IMG/VR virus record: IMGVR_UViG_3300030104_000829
Location: 1 to 63,107 of that record
Source of the DNA: a virus
Strand: one strand, 5' to 3'
Length of the DNA: 63,107 bases
Part shown: one piece after another, positions 24,693 to 35,462 of the stretch
Numbering within the stretch: position 1 is the stretch's first letter
How the letters are laid out: the number at the start of each line of letters is the position of its first letter
The notes under the pieces: model-generated
The model's database searches: none
What the model was told of the DNA's origin: nothing
Seen by the model: the letters and a program-made list of their open reading frames with translations, nothing else
Made by a program: the position numbers and the translations under genes

Positions 24693-25928
24693 ATGGCATT
24701 AGTAACTGAAACAAATCAACAATATTATCAAGGCGTACAAGGCTTTAGAGGTACTGGAAATCCTTTAACTATAAAAACTACTTTTGATACAGATTTAGTT
24801 TTTGGTGATTGGAATCCTTCTAATACAAACTATGCTTTAAATAATTTTAAAATATATACTAGCACAACTGGTTTACCTAATCCAGGTAGTTGGAGCGAGT
24901 ATGTCTTAGAATACTCTGTAGTTAACAACTCTATAACATTTGCAGCTAATCCAGCTAATGACTTATACATTGTTGTGCAACTTAAAAAATTAGATGGTGG
25001 TAAATACGCAAATACTCCAGCCGAAGAAGCTATAGGTAGTGCTGTTGAAGAAAATTACGGATCTTATCAATATATAAAATTATCTGATATAGTAGATAAT
25101 TACATGGTAGGTTATGTTGGCGATGGAAAAATAATTCAGTCTGCTAAAAAATCTGATGTAGTTTTTTTTGCTAAAAGATCTTTACAAGAATTTAGTTATG
25201 ATACTTTAAAAAGTATAAAATCACAAGAATTAACTATACCTTCTAGCTTATCTCTTCCAATACCACAAGATTATGTTAACTATGTTTCTTTTTGTTACAT
25301 AGATTCTTTGGGTGTAAAAAGACCTTTATATCCTAATAATAACTTAACTACTAATCCTTATTATAATTTAATACAAGATGACCAGGGTGTTCCAACTCAA
25401 GATAATTTTGGAGAAAATTTAGAAGGTACTTCTCAAACAGTAGAAAGATGGAGAAAAGCTGACGATAGAATAATAAATAATCAAGCTTTTAATCAATTAT
25501 ATGATAATTTTGCATATGGATTATATGCAGAAGGCTGGTATGGTTCTGGTCCTTGGGATTGGGGAAGATTATATGGTTTAGAACCACAAACATCACAAGT
25601 TAACGGTTGGTTTGGAATAAATGAAAGAGATGGTTTGTTTACTTTTTCAAGTAATTTAAGAGATAAATTAATTGTTGTAGATTACATATCAGATGGACTT
25701 GCATATGATTTAGATACAAGAGTTCCTAAACTAGCTGAAGAAGCAATGTATACGAGTATTTCATATAATTTGTTATCTGGAAGAGCCAATGTATCTGAAG
25801 GTATTGTCGCTAGGTTTAAAAAAGATAGAAGAGCAGCTCTTAGAAATGCTAAAATAAGATTATCTAACATTAAATTAGACGAAATAGTTCAAGTTATGCG
25901 AGGTAAATCTAAATGGATAAAACACTAA
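24693..25928 (+). CDS. Tail ring/tubular A-like protein (411 aa)
   Basis: An Ig-like N-terminal part (DLVFGDWNPSNTNYALNNFKIY) is followed by a helical SDVVFFAKRSLQEFSYDTLKS segment and PIPQDYVNYVSFCYIDSLGVKRPLYP, the layout of ring proteins beneath the portal of podoviruses. It ends in a basic helix (RRAALRNAKIRLSNIK). Assignment is moderate and rests on position and composition. Confidence 0.55.
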   Translation: MALVTETNQQYYQGVQGFRGTGNPLTIKTTFDTDLVFGDWNPSNTNYALNNFKIYTSTTGLPNPGSWSEYVLEYSVVNNSITFAANPANDLYIVVQLKKLDGGKYANTPAEEAIGSAVEENYGSYQYIKLSDIVDNYMVGYVGDGKIIQSAKKSDVVFFAKRSLQEFSYDTLKSIKSQELTIPSSLSLPIPQDYVNYVSFCYIDSLGVKRPLYPNNNLTTNPYYNLIQDDQGVPTQDNFGENLEGTSQTVERWRKADDRIINNQAFNQLYDNFAYGLYAEGWYGSGPWDWGRLYGLEPQTSQVNGWFGINERDGLFTFSSNLRDKLIVVDYISDGLAYDLDTRVPKLAEEAMYTSISYNLLSGRANVSEGIVARFKKDRRAALRNAKIRLSNIKLDEIVQVMRGKSKWIKH

Positions 25929-25934
25929 AATTTA

Positions 25935-28900
25935 ATGGCAAAAGTTAAAAATACTTTTATAAAATCCAAGATGAATAAAGACTTGGATGCTCGTATTATT
26001 GCTAACAATGAATACAGAAACGCTTTAAATGTACAAGTTAGTAAATCCGAAGGTGAAAATGTAGGTTCTTTAGAAAACGTATTAGGTAATAATTTAATAG
26101 CTAACGTAGCCGTACACACAGGTGTTAGTGGTTTGTATTGCATAGGACATGTAGAAGATGATTCTAATGGTAATATGTATTTATTTTTTACAAACTATTT
26201 AGATCAAGATCCAACCCAACTCAAGTATAGTTCAAGCGCTGAAAATTTTATATTAAAATGTAGCAGTTCTGGTGTATTAACAACACTGGTTAAAGGCGCT
26301 TTTTTAAATTTTTCAAAAACACATCTTATATACGGTATTAATATAGTTGAAAATTTATTATTTTGGACAGATAATAGAAACCAACCTAGAAAAATAAATA
26401 TAGATTTAGCTAATCCAACTAAACTTGCAATTCCAACTTATTATACTACAGAAGATCAAATATCTGTTGCCAAATACAATCCTTATAGCGCCATAGAGTT
26501 ATATGCTGAAAGTAAAGAATCTACAGCCCCTACAACTCAATACGAGACAACTATGAAGGATGTCACTAGTAAGTTTTATCCTAACGGTGGTAGTTCAAAA
26601 CTAAATACCCAAGCCTTATCAGGAGCAGCTAGCTTTGTAGTTAAAAATTTAAAAGGATATATAGCTCAAGCTCAAATACCTAATCCTTATGATAGTGGCG
26701 CTAACGTATCATATATAGATGCTTTAGGAAATATAGTACCAATACCTTCAGCATATGTTGATACCGTTGTTTATTCTGCTCCTGCTGGTGTTAATCCAGC
26801 TCTATGGACTGTTAATATATTAGGTGCAACTATACCTACAACGCTAGCAGCAGATACAGAAATAATTTTTAATTATAATAAATATTACGAAAAAGATTTT
26901 GCGGGTGATGACACTTATTTAGAAGATAAGTTTGTAAGATTTGCATATAGATTTAAATTTATAGATGATGAATATTCTTTATTCTCTACATTCACACAAT
27001 CTACATTTATACCTAGACAAGATGGGTATTTTATGTATGTTAAAGATGACGCTAGGGGAATGCCTGAGTTAGACGATCAAGCAGAGTCTTATAGAAGTAC
27101 TATAGTTTCTTTTGTAGAAAATAAAGTAGATAAAATACAACTAAGAATACCATTACCTTTTAAAAACTATGAATTAAAAGATAAATTGCTTTTAGAATCT
27201 ATTGATATACTATATAGAGAATCTGATCAAACAACTGTTAAAGTTGTTGATACAATAGAAGAGCAGGAAATTTTTAATCAATCAGCTAACTGTACCGTAA
27301 GAACAACTACCACGTCTAGTAATACTGTTTTAGTAGATAATGTAAAAGGAGGTATAAACGTAGGTAGTTATGTAACTGGTTTTGGTATAACTACAAATAT
27401 AACAGTAACTGCTTACCAACCTGATAATCCAAATATTAATCCTAGTACATCTGGTGAAATAACTTTAAGTTCACCTGTTTCTTTAGCTGCTAATGTAGAG
27501 TTAACTATAGGTGAACCTGAGTATTTTACATATGACTATCAGTCTCAAAAACCTTTTAAAACATTACCTGAAAAAGATTTAATAAGAGTTTATGACAAAA
27601 TACCTGTAAGAGCTTTAGCTCAAGAAGTTTCTGGTAACAGAGTTATATATGGTAATTTTTTAAATAAACACACTGCTCCTGATTTTATAGATTATCAAAC
27701 AGCTATTACAACTAAATCAGCATTTAACACATTAGAAGCACAGGGCGATGCTGTTGGACCTATTCCAATTGGATCTACACAAATAGAATTAATTAACATA
27801 AAAGATGTAATTTCTGTAGGTATGGTAGTTATATGTGACGGAGTTCCAGAAGGTACTTTAGTTACAGGTATAAATGCTACTACTATTGAAATAGACACGC
27901 CAACAACGGCTGTAATAGCTAACTTACAACTAGTTTTATTAGTTCCTGGTAGTGATATACAAAAAACAACTAGTAAAATAGAATATCCGAACTCTAGTGT
28001 AAAAACAAATAGAAATTATCAAATTGGAGTAGTGTTATCTGATAGATACGGTAGACAATCAGGTACTATTTTATCAAACAATAAAACAAGCATAACACTT
28101 CCAAATGGAGCTAGTTTTAAAGGTGATACTGCTTATTCCCCTTATAATGATGAAAACATAGACAATGATAGTTGGCCTGGAAACTCTATAAAAGTTTTAT
28201 TTAACAATGTTATAGGCGAGCAAAAAGACGCTCAATTAGCTTTACCTGGTGTTTATAATGGTGATCCTACGAGTGCAGATTATAATCCATTAGGTTGGTA
28301 TAGTTTTAAAATAGTTGTAAAACAAACAGAGCAAGATTATTACAATGTATATCTTCCTGGTATAATGGCATCGTATCCTAGCGACCAATCATTAGAAGTT
28401 GGTGAAACTTCACATACTGTTTTAATTAGTGATAATATAAATAAAGTACCAAGAGATTTAGTTGAAGTTGGTCCACAACAAGATCAATTTAGAGCATCTG
28501 TAAGGCTGTATGGAAGAGTTCAAAATTCTGCAACAAGTGTATCTGTAGGATCTACGAATTTAGGTTTAAGCAATGAACAGTATTATCCAGGTAGAACTTC
28601 TGATTTTGCTTCAACAGTTTCAACTGTAAGAGATTTATTTGATTACGATCCACAAACTCCACCTCAACCTAACTTTTTTCCTCAATTTTATTCATTAGAT
28701 TCAAATCCTTATATAGCAAGAATAAATACAGCTAATAAAATAGGTCAATTGTCTAATGTTAATTTTTCAGCAGTAAGTGGAACAGTGTCTATATCTGGAA
28801 CATCAAGTACTATAAGATTAAATAATGTTAGCGGAACAACTGGTACTATACTACCAGGAGATACAGTGCAAGGTCCAGGTTTTCCAAGTGATTTAACTTT

Positions 28901-31253
28901 AGTTAGTTTCACTGGAACTACTACTGGTCCTGCAGGTGTAGTAATGGCGGGTGCTTACACAGGCACAAGCATAACAGTAGCACCAGGCGGTGGTGCGATA
29001 GGTGGTATTACTGTAGGAATGATGGTAACAGCTGCTTCTGGTACACCTACAATACCCGCTGGCACAATAGTGTTAAATAAAGACGCAACAACTGCTGCTC
29101 CTAATGTTATTTTAGAACTTAATAACCCTGTTAACATTGGAGCGGCTGACACTCTTAACTTTACAACACCTGCTCAAATAGTAGTAAGTGAAGCTGTTGA
29201 CGCCTCAGTAGGTGATTTAGTTAATATATACAGTGCTGCAACACCTGGTATACAATATTTAGCTGTATATGAAACAGAACCAGTTGAAAGTTTATTAGAT
29301 ATATTCTGGGAAACCTCTACTACTGGACTAGTTAAAAGTATAAATGATATTGTTTTAAATGAAAATACTGGTGGATTAGGAGCTGCAGGATTAAATCAAT
29401 GGAATGATTCTCCTTTTTTAGAAAGTTTAACTTTTGATTTTGGAGGAACTAAACCAAGTATATTAACTGGACCTATATATCTAGTAAATAACTTTGACGT
29501 ACAAATACCAAACTCAGAAATAAATGAAGTTTTATCTTTAGATAGCGTTGTAGATGGTTATGGCACCAATGTGCAAACTGCTTATGATCAAGGACCTTGT
29601 TTTGCTTTTACAGAAACAGGTACTAACACGAATCAATTTAACGTAACTATAGATACTGGATTCATAGGTGGTCATACTTTAACACAAACTAACTCTGTTT
29701 GGTTTGGTACAGATCCTTTACTAAGAACATTTACTTTTACTTTTTCTGCAGTTGTAAATGGTTTGCCTTTTAACCAAAGCTTTACATCTACATTAGGAAA
29801 TGTAGCTCCTCATATTCCTACTGGAATTGGAGCTTCAATGAAAGTTTTAATACCAGAAACTACAACTATTATAAAAGTTTACGACGCTAGTGATACATCT
29901 GACACTATAGATGTTGGTGACACTGTAGAAGGTGTTGGTATTCCTCTAAATACTATAGCCACGGGCACTACTTTTAGCCCTCCTGGTGGACCTAGTCAAC
30001 TTTTACCTTTAGTGAACACAGTTTATCAATCAACAACATCAGAGCATTATGCTTGGGAAAACTCACTTCTAGTTGTCGGGTATGAACTTGTTGCCTTTAC
30101 ATTTCAGTATCAAACCCCAACAGGACCTTTCTACACACCTCCTGGTACGTATCTAGTATCTAAAACAACACTTGGTAGTGGTAATATACAATGTACGTGG
30201 AACAAAGCGATTAGTTTTGTATCTGGTACTGGCGGTGGAATACAGATAAGACCTCCAGCTACTTTAGAAGTCAATAATAGTTCTACTGTTACAAATGGTA
30301 CGCTTCTAGAAGTTTTAGACTCTGTTCTTTGGGATAACTGTCCTATTCCTACTATTTATCCTTTGTTTTTAGCTGTTGGTGAAAACCAAGGAGTACAGCC
30401 TACAGAAATAAGAGATTTAGGTTTATTAAAAGCTGTAAATGGAGCTGGCTGGAGAAACAATAGATTGGCTTCTGGTAATAGTAATTCTTATAAAGATTTA
30501 ACTTTTGAAATAACAGATCAAAGAGATAGTCTTGGCAACGTGGTAAATCACTTTGCTTTAGATCAAGCTAATCAAAGCTTTAATCTAGCTAGACAAGCAA
30601 CTATACCTTTAATAAATCAAGACTATCAAACTCCAAATGTAGCTACTGATGTTTACACAATAGAGTATAGAGTTTCTGATCCTACTGACTTTGTTGACTG
30701 TTCCGTTTTAGTAAACATGGGTATAAATATTAGTAAAGTTCAGCAATGGAGACTAGATGTTTACTATAGTAGCAACTGTACACCAGGTGGTAATACCGGT
30801 GTTACTGATTCATTCAAAGTTATAACGTTGTTAATGTCTAGACCGGGAGGCATGTTTGTTGGCGGCGATGGTTCTAATGGTTATTATGCATACATAGCAA
30901 ACTCTAATGGCGCGGGCCAATTTCCAAGCTGGACTCATTTAATATCTAATAGCTCGGCAAACAATATAGTTATCAGCGGAGCAGAATCGGGTCCTTCTGC
31001 TACTAATTGCGGATGGAGAGGTCCAAAATTAAATCTTGCAGACACATTGGTTCCAGGTGAGTACGTTGGATATGGTTTACTAAGTGACATCGCTCACGGT
31101 GGTGGTAATCCTGAAGATGGTTTATGTGGAAGCCCTGGTTGTTTTGTACAAGGTGGCCCAGATTCATTTACTTGGACTTTAGAAGCTGGATTTGGTACTA
31201 CTGTGCCCATAGAACCATCACCAACTAATTATGCGTTTTCATATCAAGAGTAA
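25935..31253 (+). CDS. Large tail protein, gp10/tail-tubular-B-like N-terminus (1772 aa)
   Basis: Begins KNTFIKSKMNKDLDARIIANNEYRNALNVQV and continues with SLENVLGN and FWTDNRNQPRKINID, the propeller-type start seen in tail tubular B or stabilisation proteins of short-tailed phages. Several copies of a 50-residue beta module of the pattern VGMxVxGxGIPxGTxV are inserted along the chain (for example near residues 460, 620, 1000, 1330). It is 2-3 times longer than T7 gp12, probably from these insertions. Confidence 0.65.
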   Translation: MAKVKNTFIKSKMNKDLDARIIANNEYRNALNVQVSKSEGENVGSLENVLGNNLIANVAVHTGVSGLYCIGHVEDDSNGNMYLFFTNYLDQDPTQLKYSSSAENFILKCSSSGVLTTLVKGAFLNFSKTHLIYGINIVENLLFWTDNRNQPRKINIDLANPTKLAIPTYYTTEDQISVAKYNPYSAIELYAESKESTAPTTQYETTMKDVTSKFYPNGGSSKLNTQALSGAASFVVKNLKGYIAQAQIPNPYDSGANVSYIDALGNIVPIPSAYVDTVVYSAPAGVNPALWTVNILGATIPTTLAADTEIIFNYNKYYEKDFAGDDTYLEDKFVRFAYRFKFIDDEYSLFSTFTQSTFIPRQDGYFMYVKDDARGMPELDDQAESYRSTIVSFVENKVDKIQLRIPLPFKNYELKDKLLLESIDILYRESDQTTVKVVDTIEEQEIFNQSANCTVRTTTTSSNTVLVDNVKGGINVGSYVTGFGITTNITVTAYQPDNPNINPSTSGEITLSSPVSLAANVELTIGEPEYFTYDYQSQKPFKTLPEKDLIRVYDKIPVRALAQEVSGNRVIYGNFLNKHTAPDFIDYQTAITTKSAFNTLEAQGDAVGPIPIGSTQIELINIKDVISVGMVVICDGVPEGTLVTGINATTIEIDTPTTAVIANLQLVLLVPGSDIQKTTSKIEYPNSSVKTNRNYQIGVVLSDRYGRQSGTILSNNKTSITLPNGASFKGDTAYSPYNDENIDNDSWPGNSIKVLFNNVIGEQKDAQLALPGVYNGDPTSADYNPLGWYSFKIVVKQTEQDYYNVYLPGIMASYPSDQSLEVGETSHTVLISDNINKVPRDLVEVGPQQDQFRASVRLYGRVQNSATSVSVGSTNLGLSNEQYYPGRTSDFASTVSTVRDLFDYDPQTPPQPNFFPQFYSLDSNPYIARINTANKIGQLSNVNFSAVSGTVSISGTSSTIRLNNVSGTTGTILPGDTVQGPGFPSDLTLVSFTGTTTGPAGVVMAGAYTGTSITVAPGGGAIGGITVGMMVTAASGTPTIPAGTIVLNKDATTAAPNVILELNNPVNIGAADTLNFTTPAQIVVSEAVDASVGDLVNIYSAATPGIQYLAVYETEPVESLLDIFWETSTTGLVKSINDIVLNENTGGLGAAGLNQWNDSPFLESLTFDFGGTKPSILTGPIYLVNNFDVQIPNSEINEVLSLDSVVDGYGTNVQTAYDQGPCFAFTETGTNTNQFNVTIDTGFIGGHTLTQTNSVWFGTDPLLRTFTFTFSAVVNGLPFNQSFTSTLGNVAPHIPTGIGASMKVLIPETTTIIKVYDASDTSDTIDVGDTVEGVGIPLNTIATGTTFSPPGGPSQLLPLVNTVYQSTTSEHYAWENSLLVVGYELVAFTFQYQTPTGPFYTPPGTYLVSKTTLGSGNIQCTWNKAISFVSGTGGGIQIRPPATLEVNNSSTVTNGTLLEVLDSVLWDNCPIPTIYPLFLAVGENQGVQPTEIRDLGLLKAVNGAGWRNNRLASGNSNSYKDLTFEITDQRDSLGNVVNHFALDQANQSFNLARQATIPLINQDYQTPNVATDVYTIEYRVSDPTDFVDCSVLVNMGINISKVQQWRLDVYYSSNCTPGGNTGVTDSFKVITLLMSRPGGMFVGGDGSNGYYAYIANSNGAGQFPSWTHLISNSSANNIVISGAESGPSATNCGWRGPKLNLADTLVPGEYVGYGLLSDIAHGGGNPEDGLCGSPGCFVQGGPDSFTWTLEAGFGTTVPIEPSPTNYAFSYQE

Positions 31254-31288
31254 GCGTAATTTATATAAAAAATAAGTAATAATTAAAT

Positions 31289-33151
31289 ATGGCTGCATCA
31301 GTAGAAGTTAAATACTTTAACACTTTTATTCTTAAAAAGACGAATAATGACGAAGAACCTATTTGGAACGGTTCTTTCGGCATACCCAATGATAGAGGTG
31401 GTTATCCTGTGATTACGGGTATAACAGGTAATAACAATTGGAATATTGAAGAATCTAGAATTAGAGGTGGTTATAATAATACTACTGTTGATTTTGGTGT
31501 AAAAGCTTATATAGTTGATGAAAACAATAGCGGTGCTTATAGATTAAGTTCTTTAATATATTCAGGTATATTTAACTCAAGAACAGGTATAAATCAAACT
31601 AATGTATTCTCAGTTGGTGAAGATATAACAAAAACAGCTGATCCTGCAAATGCATCTATACAAAAACTTTACGCAGAAGATACCAATTTAATAATTTTTC
31701 AAGAAGACAAAGTTAGTAGAGCTCTAATAGATAAAGATGCTATATATAGCGCTGAAGGTGGTGGTGCTGTTACATCTAGTAATTTAGTTATAGGAACAAT
31801 ACAGCCTTTTGGTGGTGAATACGGTATAAGCAAAAATCCTGAAAGTTTTGCTGTTTATGGTTATAATAAATATTTCTCTGATAAAAATAATAACGCTATA
31901 TTAAGACTTAGTGGAGGTAATATATCTGAAATATCTGCATTAGGTATGAGAGATTATTTTAGAGATGAATTAGACGCTATAGGCAATAAAGGCTTGGTTA
32001 TTGGTGGTTATGATATACACAACGATCAATATGTTGTTTCAACACAAGTACCTATAGATTCAAGCGCTACTAAAAAAGGGTTTTCAACTGTTTCATACGA
32101 CGAACAAGCACAAGGTTGGGTTAGCTTTTTCAGTTATACACCAGAGCAAGTTTTTAGTTTAAAAAACAAATTGTATACAGTTAAAGACGGAGGTGTGTAC
32201 CAGCATTATTCTACATCTGTAAATAGAGGTAGTTTTTATAGTGTAGAAACACCAAGCGAAGCAACAGTTGTATTCAATCCTGCACCAGATAATTCTAAAA
32301 CATTTAAAACTATAGGTTACGAAGGTAGTAATGGGTGGATGCTTAAGTCTTTATTTTCTGATTCAACTGGAAGAGATTACCAACCAAATGTAATAACTGT
32401 ATCAAATATTGACCAATCAAGTATAATTAGAAGTTATTATGGAGGAGAATACATACAAACAGGATCAAATGCAGCATGTGCACAAACAGTGACAGGGACA
32501 AGTGTAACTATATATTCTAATATTGATATACCAATTGGATCTTCTGTTGACAGTGCCGCTATAGCTGTTCCAGCGAACACAACAGTAACTAATCAAGTAG
32601 AAGTTATAGGTTTTGCAAGTATTCAATCTGTAGGTAACACTGTTACATTAACAAGTGCTTCTTATGTTATACCTGCTGGTGTTGTAATATCGGGTTCTGG
32701 TATAGAAACAGGCACAACAGTTGTATCTTATAACGCTTTAACGGGTGTTTTAGTTGCAAGCCAAGACATACAAGTAAATATAGGTTCGACTGTAACTTTT
32801 GAAGGTATAAGAGTTATATCTGTAAACAATGCTGTTCCTTTTGTTTTAAATGCAACTATAAGCTTTTCTAGTGTTACTAGTAGAGCTAATTATTTAAGTA
32901 CATTTGGCACAGAATACCCACCATATGATAAACAAAGAATAGGTTTTTCTAGAAAAGAAAATTATTATGTTTCTAATGTTGTAAACAATAGTGTACCTAG
33001 AGCTGGGGAAATTATATTTGGAGACTCAATGAGTGGTTTAAAAGGTTATTATACAACTGCCACTTTCTCTACAGATGATGTAACAGATGTTGGAGGAGAA
33101 AAACAATTATTTTTAGTTTCATCAGATTTTGTGATGGACAACGGTTATTAA
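31289..33151 (+). CDS. Tail protein with propeller-like domain (620 aa)
   Basis: The first 370 residues have repeating aromatic/Gly/Asp beta-strand units (YIVDENNSGAYRLSSLIYSG, FAVYGYNKYFSDKNNNAILRLSGG) suggesting a propeller. Residues about 410-510 carry the same inserted VGxxVxGxGIxxGTxV module as the preceding gene. It may continue the tail nozzle as a second part of the tail-tubular-B complex. Confidence 0.55.
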   Translation: MAASVEVKYFNTFILKKTNNDEEPIWNGSFGIPNDRGGYPVITGITGNNNWNIEESRIRGGYNNTTVDFGVKAYIVDENNSGAYRLSSLIYSGIFNSRTGINQTNVFSVGEDITKTADPANASIQKLYAEDTNLIIFQEDKVSRALIDKDAIYSAEGGGAVTSSNLVIGTIQPFGGEYGISKNPESFAVYGYNKYFSDKNNNAILRLSGGNISEISALGMRDYFRDELDAIGNKGLVIGGYDIHNDQYVVSTQVPIDSSATKKGFSTVSYDEQAQGWVSFFSYTPEQVFSLKNKLYTVKDGGVYQHYSTSVNRGSFYSVETPSEATVVFNPAPDNSKTFKTIGYEGSNGWMLKSLFSDSTGRDYQPNVITVSNIDQSSIIRSYYGGEYIQTGSNAACAQTVTGTSVTIYSNIDIPIGSSVDSAAIAVPANTTVTNQVEVIGFASIQSVGNTVTLTSASYVIPAGVVISGSGIETGTTVVSYNALTGVLVASQDIQVNIGSTVTFEGIRVISVNNAVPFVLNATISFSSVTSRANYLSTFGTEYPPYDKQRIGFSRKENYYVSNVVNNSVPRAGEIIFGDSMSGLKGYYTTATFSTDDVTDVGGEKQLFLVSSDFVMDNGY

Positions 33152-33161
33152 ATTAAATTAA

Positions 33162-33680
33162 ATGAGCAACTCCTTAATAAAACAAGAGTATACATTAGAG
33201 CAGCTAGAACATATAGAACGTTTTAGAGAGCTAATAATAGATTTTGAAGAACAACTTTTAAATTTACCAGGATCTTATGGCGACCCTAAAGAAGCTGGCA
33301 GAAATAAAATTGTTAACACAATAAATCCGTTAAAACATACTTTTGCTGATGGATTATATATTAGAGAAATATTTATGCCTAAAGGTCAAATAGTCTCTAC
33401 TGGTATACACAAAATAGAACACCCTTATTTTGTACAAAAAGGTGATATATCTGTTTTAACAGAAGAAGGTATAAAAAGAATAAAAGCGCCTTATAATGGC
33501 ATAACTAAACCAGGAACAAAAAGATTAATTTACATGCATGAAGACACTGTTTGGATAACTGTTCACGCAACAGATAAAAAAATACCAGAAGATGTTTTAG
33601 AAGATGTAATAGCAAAGGATTTTAATGATCCAGATATTAGTGTTGAAAATATGAAAAAACAATTAAAACTAAATAATTAA
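33162..33680 (+). CDS. Cupin-like protein (172 aa)
   Basis: After an N-terminal helix, the segment DGLYIREIFMPKGQIVSTGIH, then HPYFVQKGDISVLTEEG and APYNGITKPGTKRLIY, ending in VWITVHAT, follows the strand and His pattern of small cupin barrels found in many marine phages. Metal or sugar binding is possible. Context between tail and internal virion genes suggests a virion component. The leader is TTAAATTAAA. Confidence 0.65.
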   Translation: MSNSLIKQEYTLEQLEHIERFRELIIDFEEQLLNLPGSYGDPKEAGRNKIVNTINPLKHTFADGLYIREIFMPKGQIVSTGIHKIEHPYFVQKGDISVLTEEGIKRIKAPYNGITKPGTKRLIYMHEDTVWITVHATDKKIPEDVLEDVIAKDFNDPDISVENMKKQLKLNN

Positions 33681-33684
33681 TAAT

Positions 33685-34350
33685 ATGAGTGTAGTAGCAG
33701 CCGGGATTGGCACAGCAATAAATATCGGTGCGGGTATTTTTGGAGCTAGTAAAGCTCGAAAAGAAGCTCGTAGAAGAGCTAGACAAGCTAGGCTTTTAGA
33801 AAAAAAATTAAAGCGGCTTGAAGATAACCGTCAAGAAATAATAAATCCATACGCTGGTGTTACTGATCTTAGCAACATGTTATCTAATCCTTTCGCTAAT
33901 TTAAGCGTAGCAACACAAGCTACTGAAATTAAAATGGAACAAACTGATCAAGCTTTAGCTAATACTTTAGATACATTAAGAGCTACTGGTGCTTCAGCTG
34001 GTGGGGCAACCGCGCTTGCACAAGCTGCTTTACAAGCTAAAAAAGGTATTGCTTCGGATATAGAAAGACAAGAGGTTAATAACGAGCAGCAGAGAGCCGC
34101 TGGAGAGCAAAGACTTCAAAGCCAGCAAATGTCAGAAGCACAAAGAATACAGCAAGCAGATGTACAAGGAGACTTGTTCCAGTTCGAGCAAAGAGAAATT
34201 AGAGAAACAACTCAATTAGATAGAGTTGCTAATCAAATAGCAGCTTTAAGAGGTCAAGAAGCTCAAGCAAGAAGAGATGAAACTAGCGCAATAACTGGAG
34301 CTATTGGATCTGTAGCTGGAATAGTAGGAGGCTTAGGAGGTAAATTATAA
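33685..34350 (+). CDS. Internal virion protein, T7 gp14-like (221 aa)
   Basis: A hydrophobic Gly/Ala N-terminus (AAGIGTAINIGAGIFGASKARKEARRRARQ), a long Gln- and Arg-rich helix, and a hydrophobic Gly-rich C-terminus (GAIGSVAGIVGGLGGKL). This membrane-philic/coiled-coil/membrane-philic layout is typical of ejection proteins that insert in the host envelope. Position before two larger internal virion genes supports it. Confidence 0.65.
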   Translation: MSVVAAGIGTAINIGAGIFGASKARKEARRRARQARLLEKKLKRLEDNRQEIINPYAGVTDLSNMLSNPFANLSVATQATEIKMEQTDQALANTLDTLRATGASAGGATALAQAALQAKKGIASDIERQEVNNEQQRAAGEQRLQSQQMSEAQRIQQADVQGDLFQFEQREIRETTQLDRVANQIAALRGQEAQARRDETSAITGAIGSVAGIVGGLGGKL

Positions 34351-34354
34351 TAAA

Positions 34355-35452
34355 ATGGAGAATAAAAACATTACATACAATCTTACGATTAAACAAACTA
34401 ATCAGAGTAATGCACTCGCATATGATAAAAATTACGTTGCCGCTAACATAGACACTTCTTTTGGTATACTAGATAACGCTTATAAAGGAACTGGAAAATT
34501 TTATGCTAAATTAAAAACAGCTATAGATTCGGGTAAATGTATTAGTGAAAACTGTGATTATGAATATAAACAATTACAGAGACTTAAAAATGCTCCGCAA
34601 AAATCTTTAGATTTTATAAAATCTGTTGTTGATCAATTATCTGTTACTGAAGACCAATATTATGATGTTAATAATGATTATTCTTTTATGGTTGCTAATT
34701 GCATTATGACAAATAAACCAGGTTTTTCTAAAACAGAAGGATATAATGTTTATTTAAATTTACTAGAAGATAATTCTCAACAATTAGTTTTTGAAGGTCC
34801 AATGCTAGAAAGGCCGTTAGAAATAAATAGTAACACATTAAAAGCTTTATTAGATGCTAACACTGATTTAATAGCTACTACGCCTGATATTAACAAAGAC
34901 ATGCTAAGACTTTTAACTGAAGTTGGTGTTTTAGCAAAAGGATCTGCTGATGAAGAAGGTAATTTAATGCCTAATGCTGCTATAGCTGACGAATTTATAC
35001 TTAAAAATTCTGATGGTAGTTATGATTATGAAATTATAGACATAGGCATGGGTAAAGGTAGAAACATATTGAAATTTGATTTAGATAAAATTAAAAGAAA
35101 AGCTAAACCTTTTATAAATGCTGAGGTAGCAGGTTTAATGCAACAAGAACAAGAAGTTATAGCTGCCTGGAATGTTTTTATAGCTAAAGGTTCTAGTGAA
35201 GAAGAAGATGACCAAATGATGCAAAATGCAAATGCGGGTAGTTTAGCATGGTCTTATGAAAGAGATTTACCTTTATCTCAAGATAAAAAAATACAATTTG
35301 AAAATAATTACATAAATTATTTTATGAAAAATTATTTAAAACAATTTATTACAAATAAATTACCTATAGTTGAGCAAGACGCTGCTGTATTTGATTTAGC
35401 TGAAGCTAAAAAAGCTAAAGCCCAAAAGTTCATTGATGATAACAAACTTTAA
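34355..35452 (+). CDS. Putative internal virion protein (365 aa)
   Basis: Begins MENKNITYNLTIKQTNQSNALAYDKNYV; Asn-, Asp- and Lys-rich, mostly helical, with an EEEDDQMMQNANAGSLAW stretch near the end. Lies between the gp14-like gene and the giant gene, so probably an ejection-apparatus or chaperone protein. No family recognised. Confidence 0.55.
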   Translation: MENKNITYNLTIKQTNQSNALAYDKNYVAANIDTSFGILDNAYKGTGKFYAKLKTAIDSGKCISENCDYEYKQLQRLKNAPQKSLDFIKSVVDQLSVTEDQYYDVNNDYSFMVANCIMTNKPGFSKTEGYNVYLNLLEDNSQQLVFEGPMLERPLEINSNTLKALLDANTDLIATTPDINKDMLRLLTEVGVLAKGSADEEGNLMPNAAIADEFILKNSDGSYDYEIIDIGMGKGRNILKFDLDKIKRKAKPFINAEVAGLMQQEQEVIAAWNVFIAKGSSEEEDDQMMQNANAGSLAWSYERDLPLSQDKKIQFENNYINYFMKNYLKQFITNKLPIVEQDAAVFDLAEAKKAKAQKFIDDNKL

Positions 35453-35462
35453 ATTAAATTAA

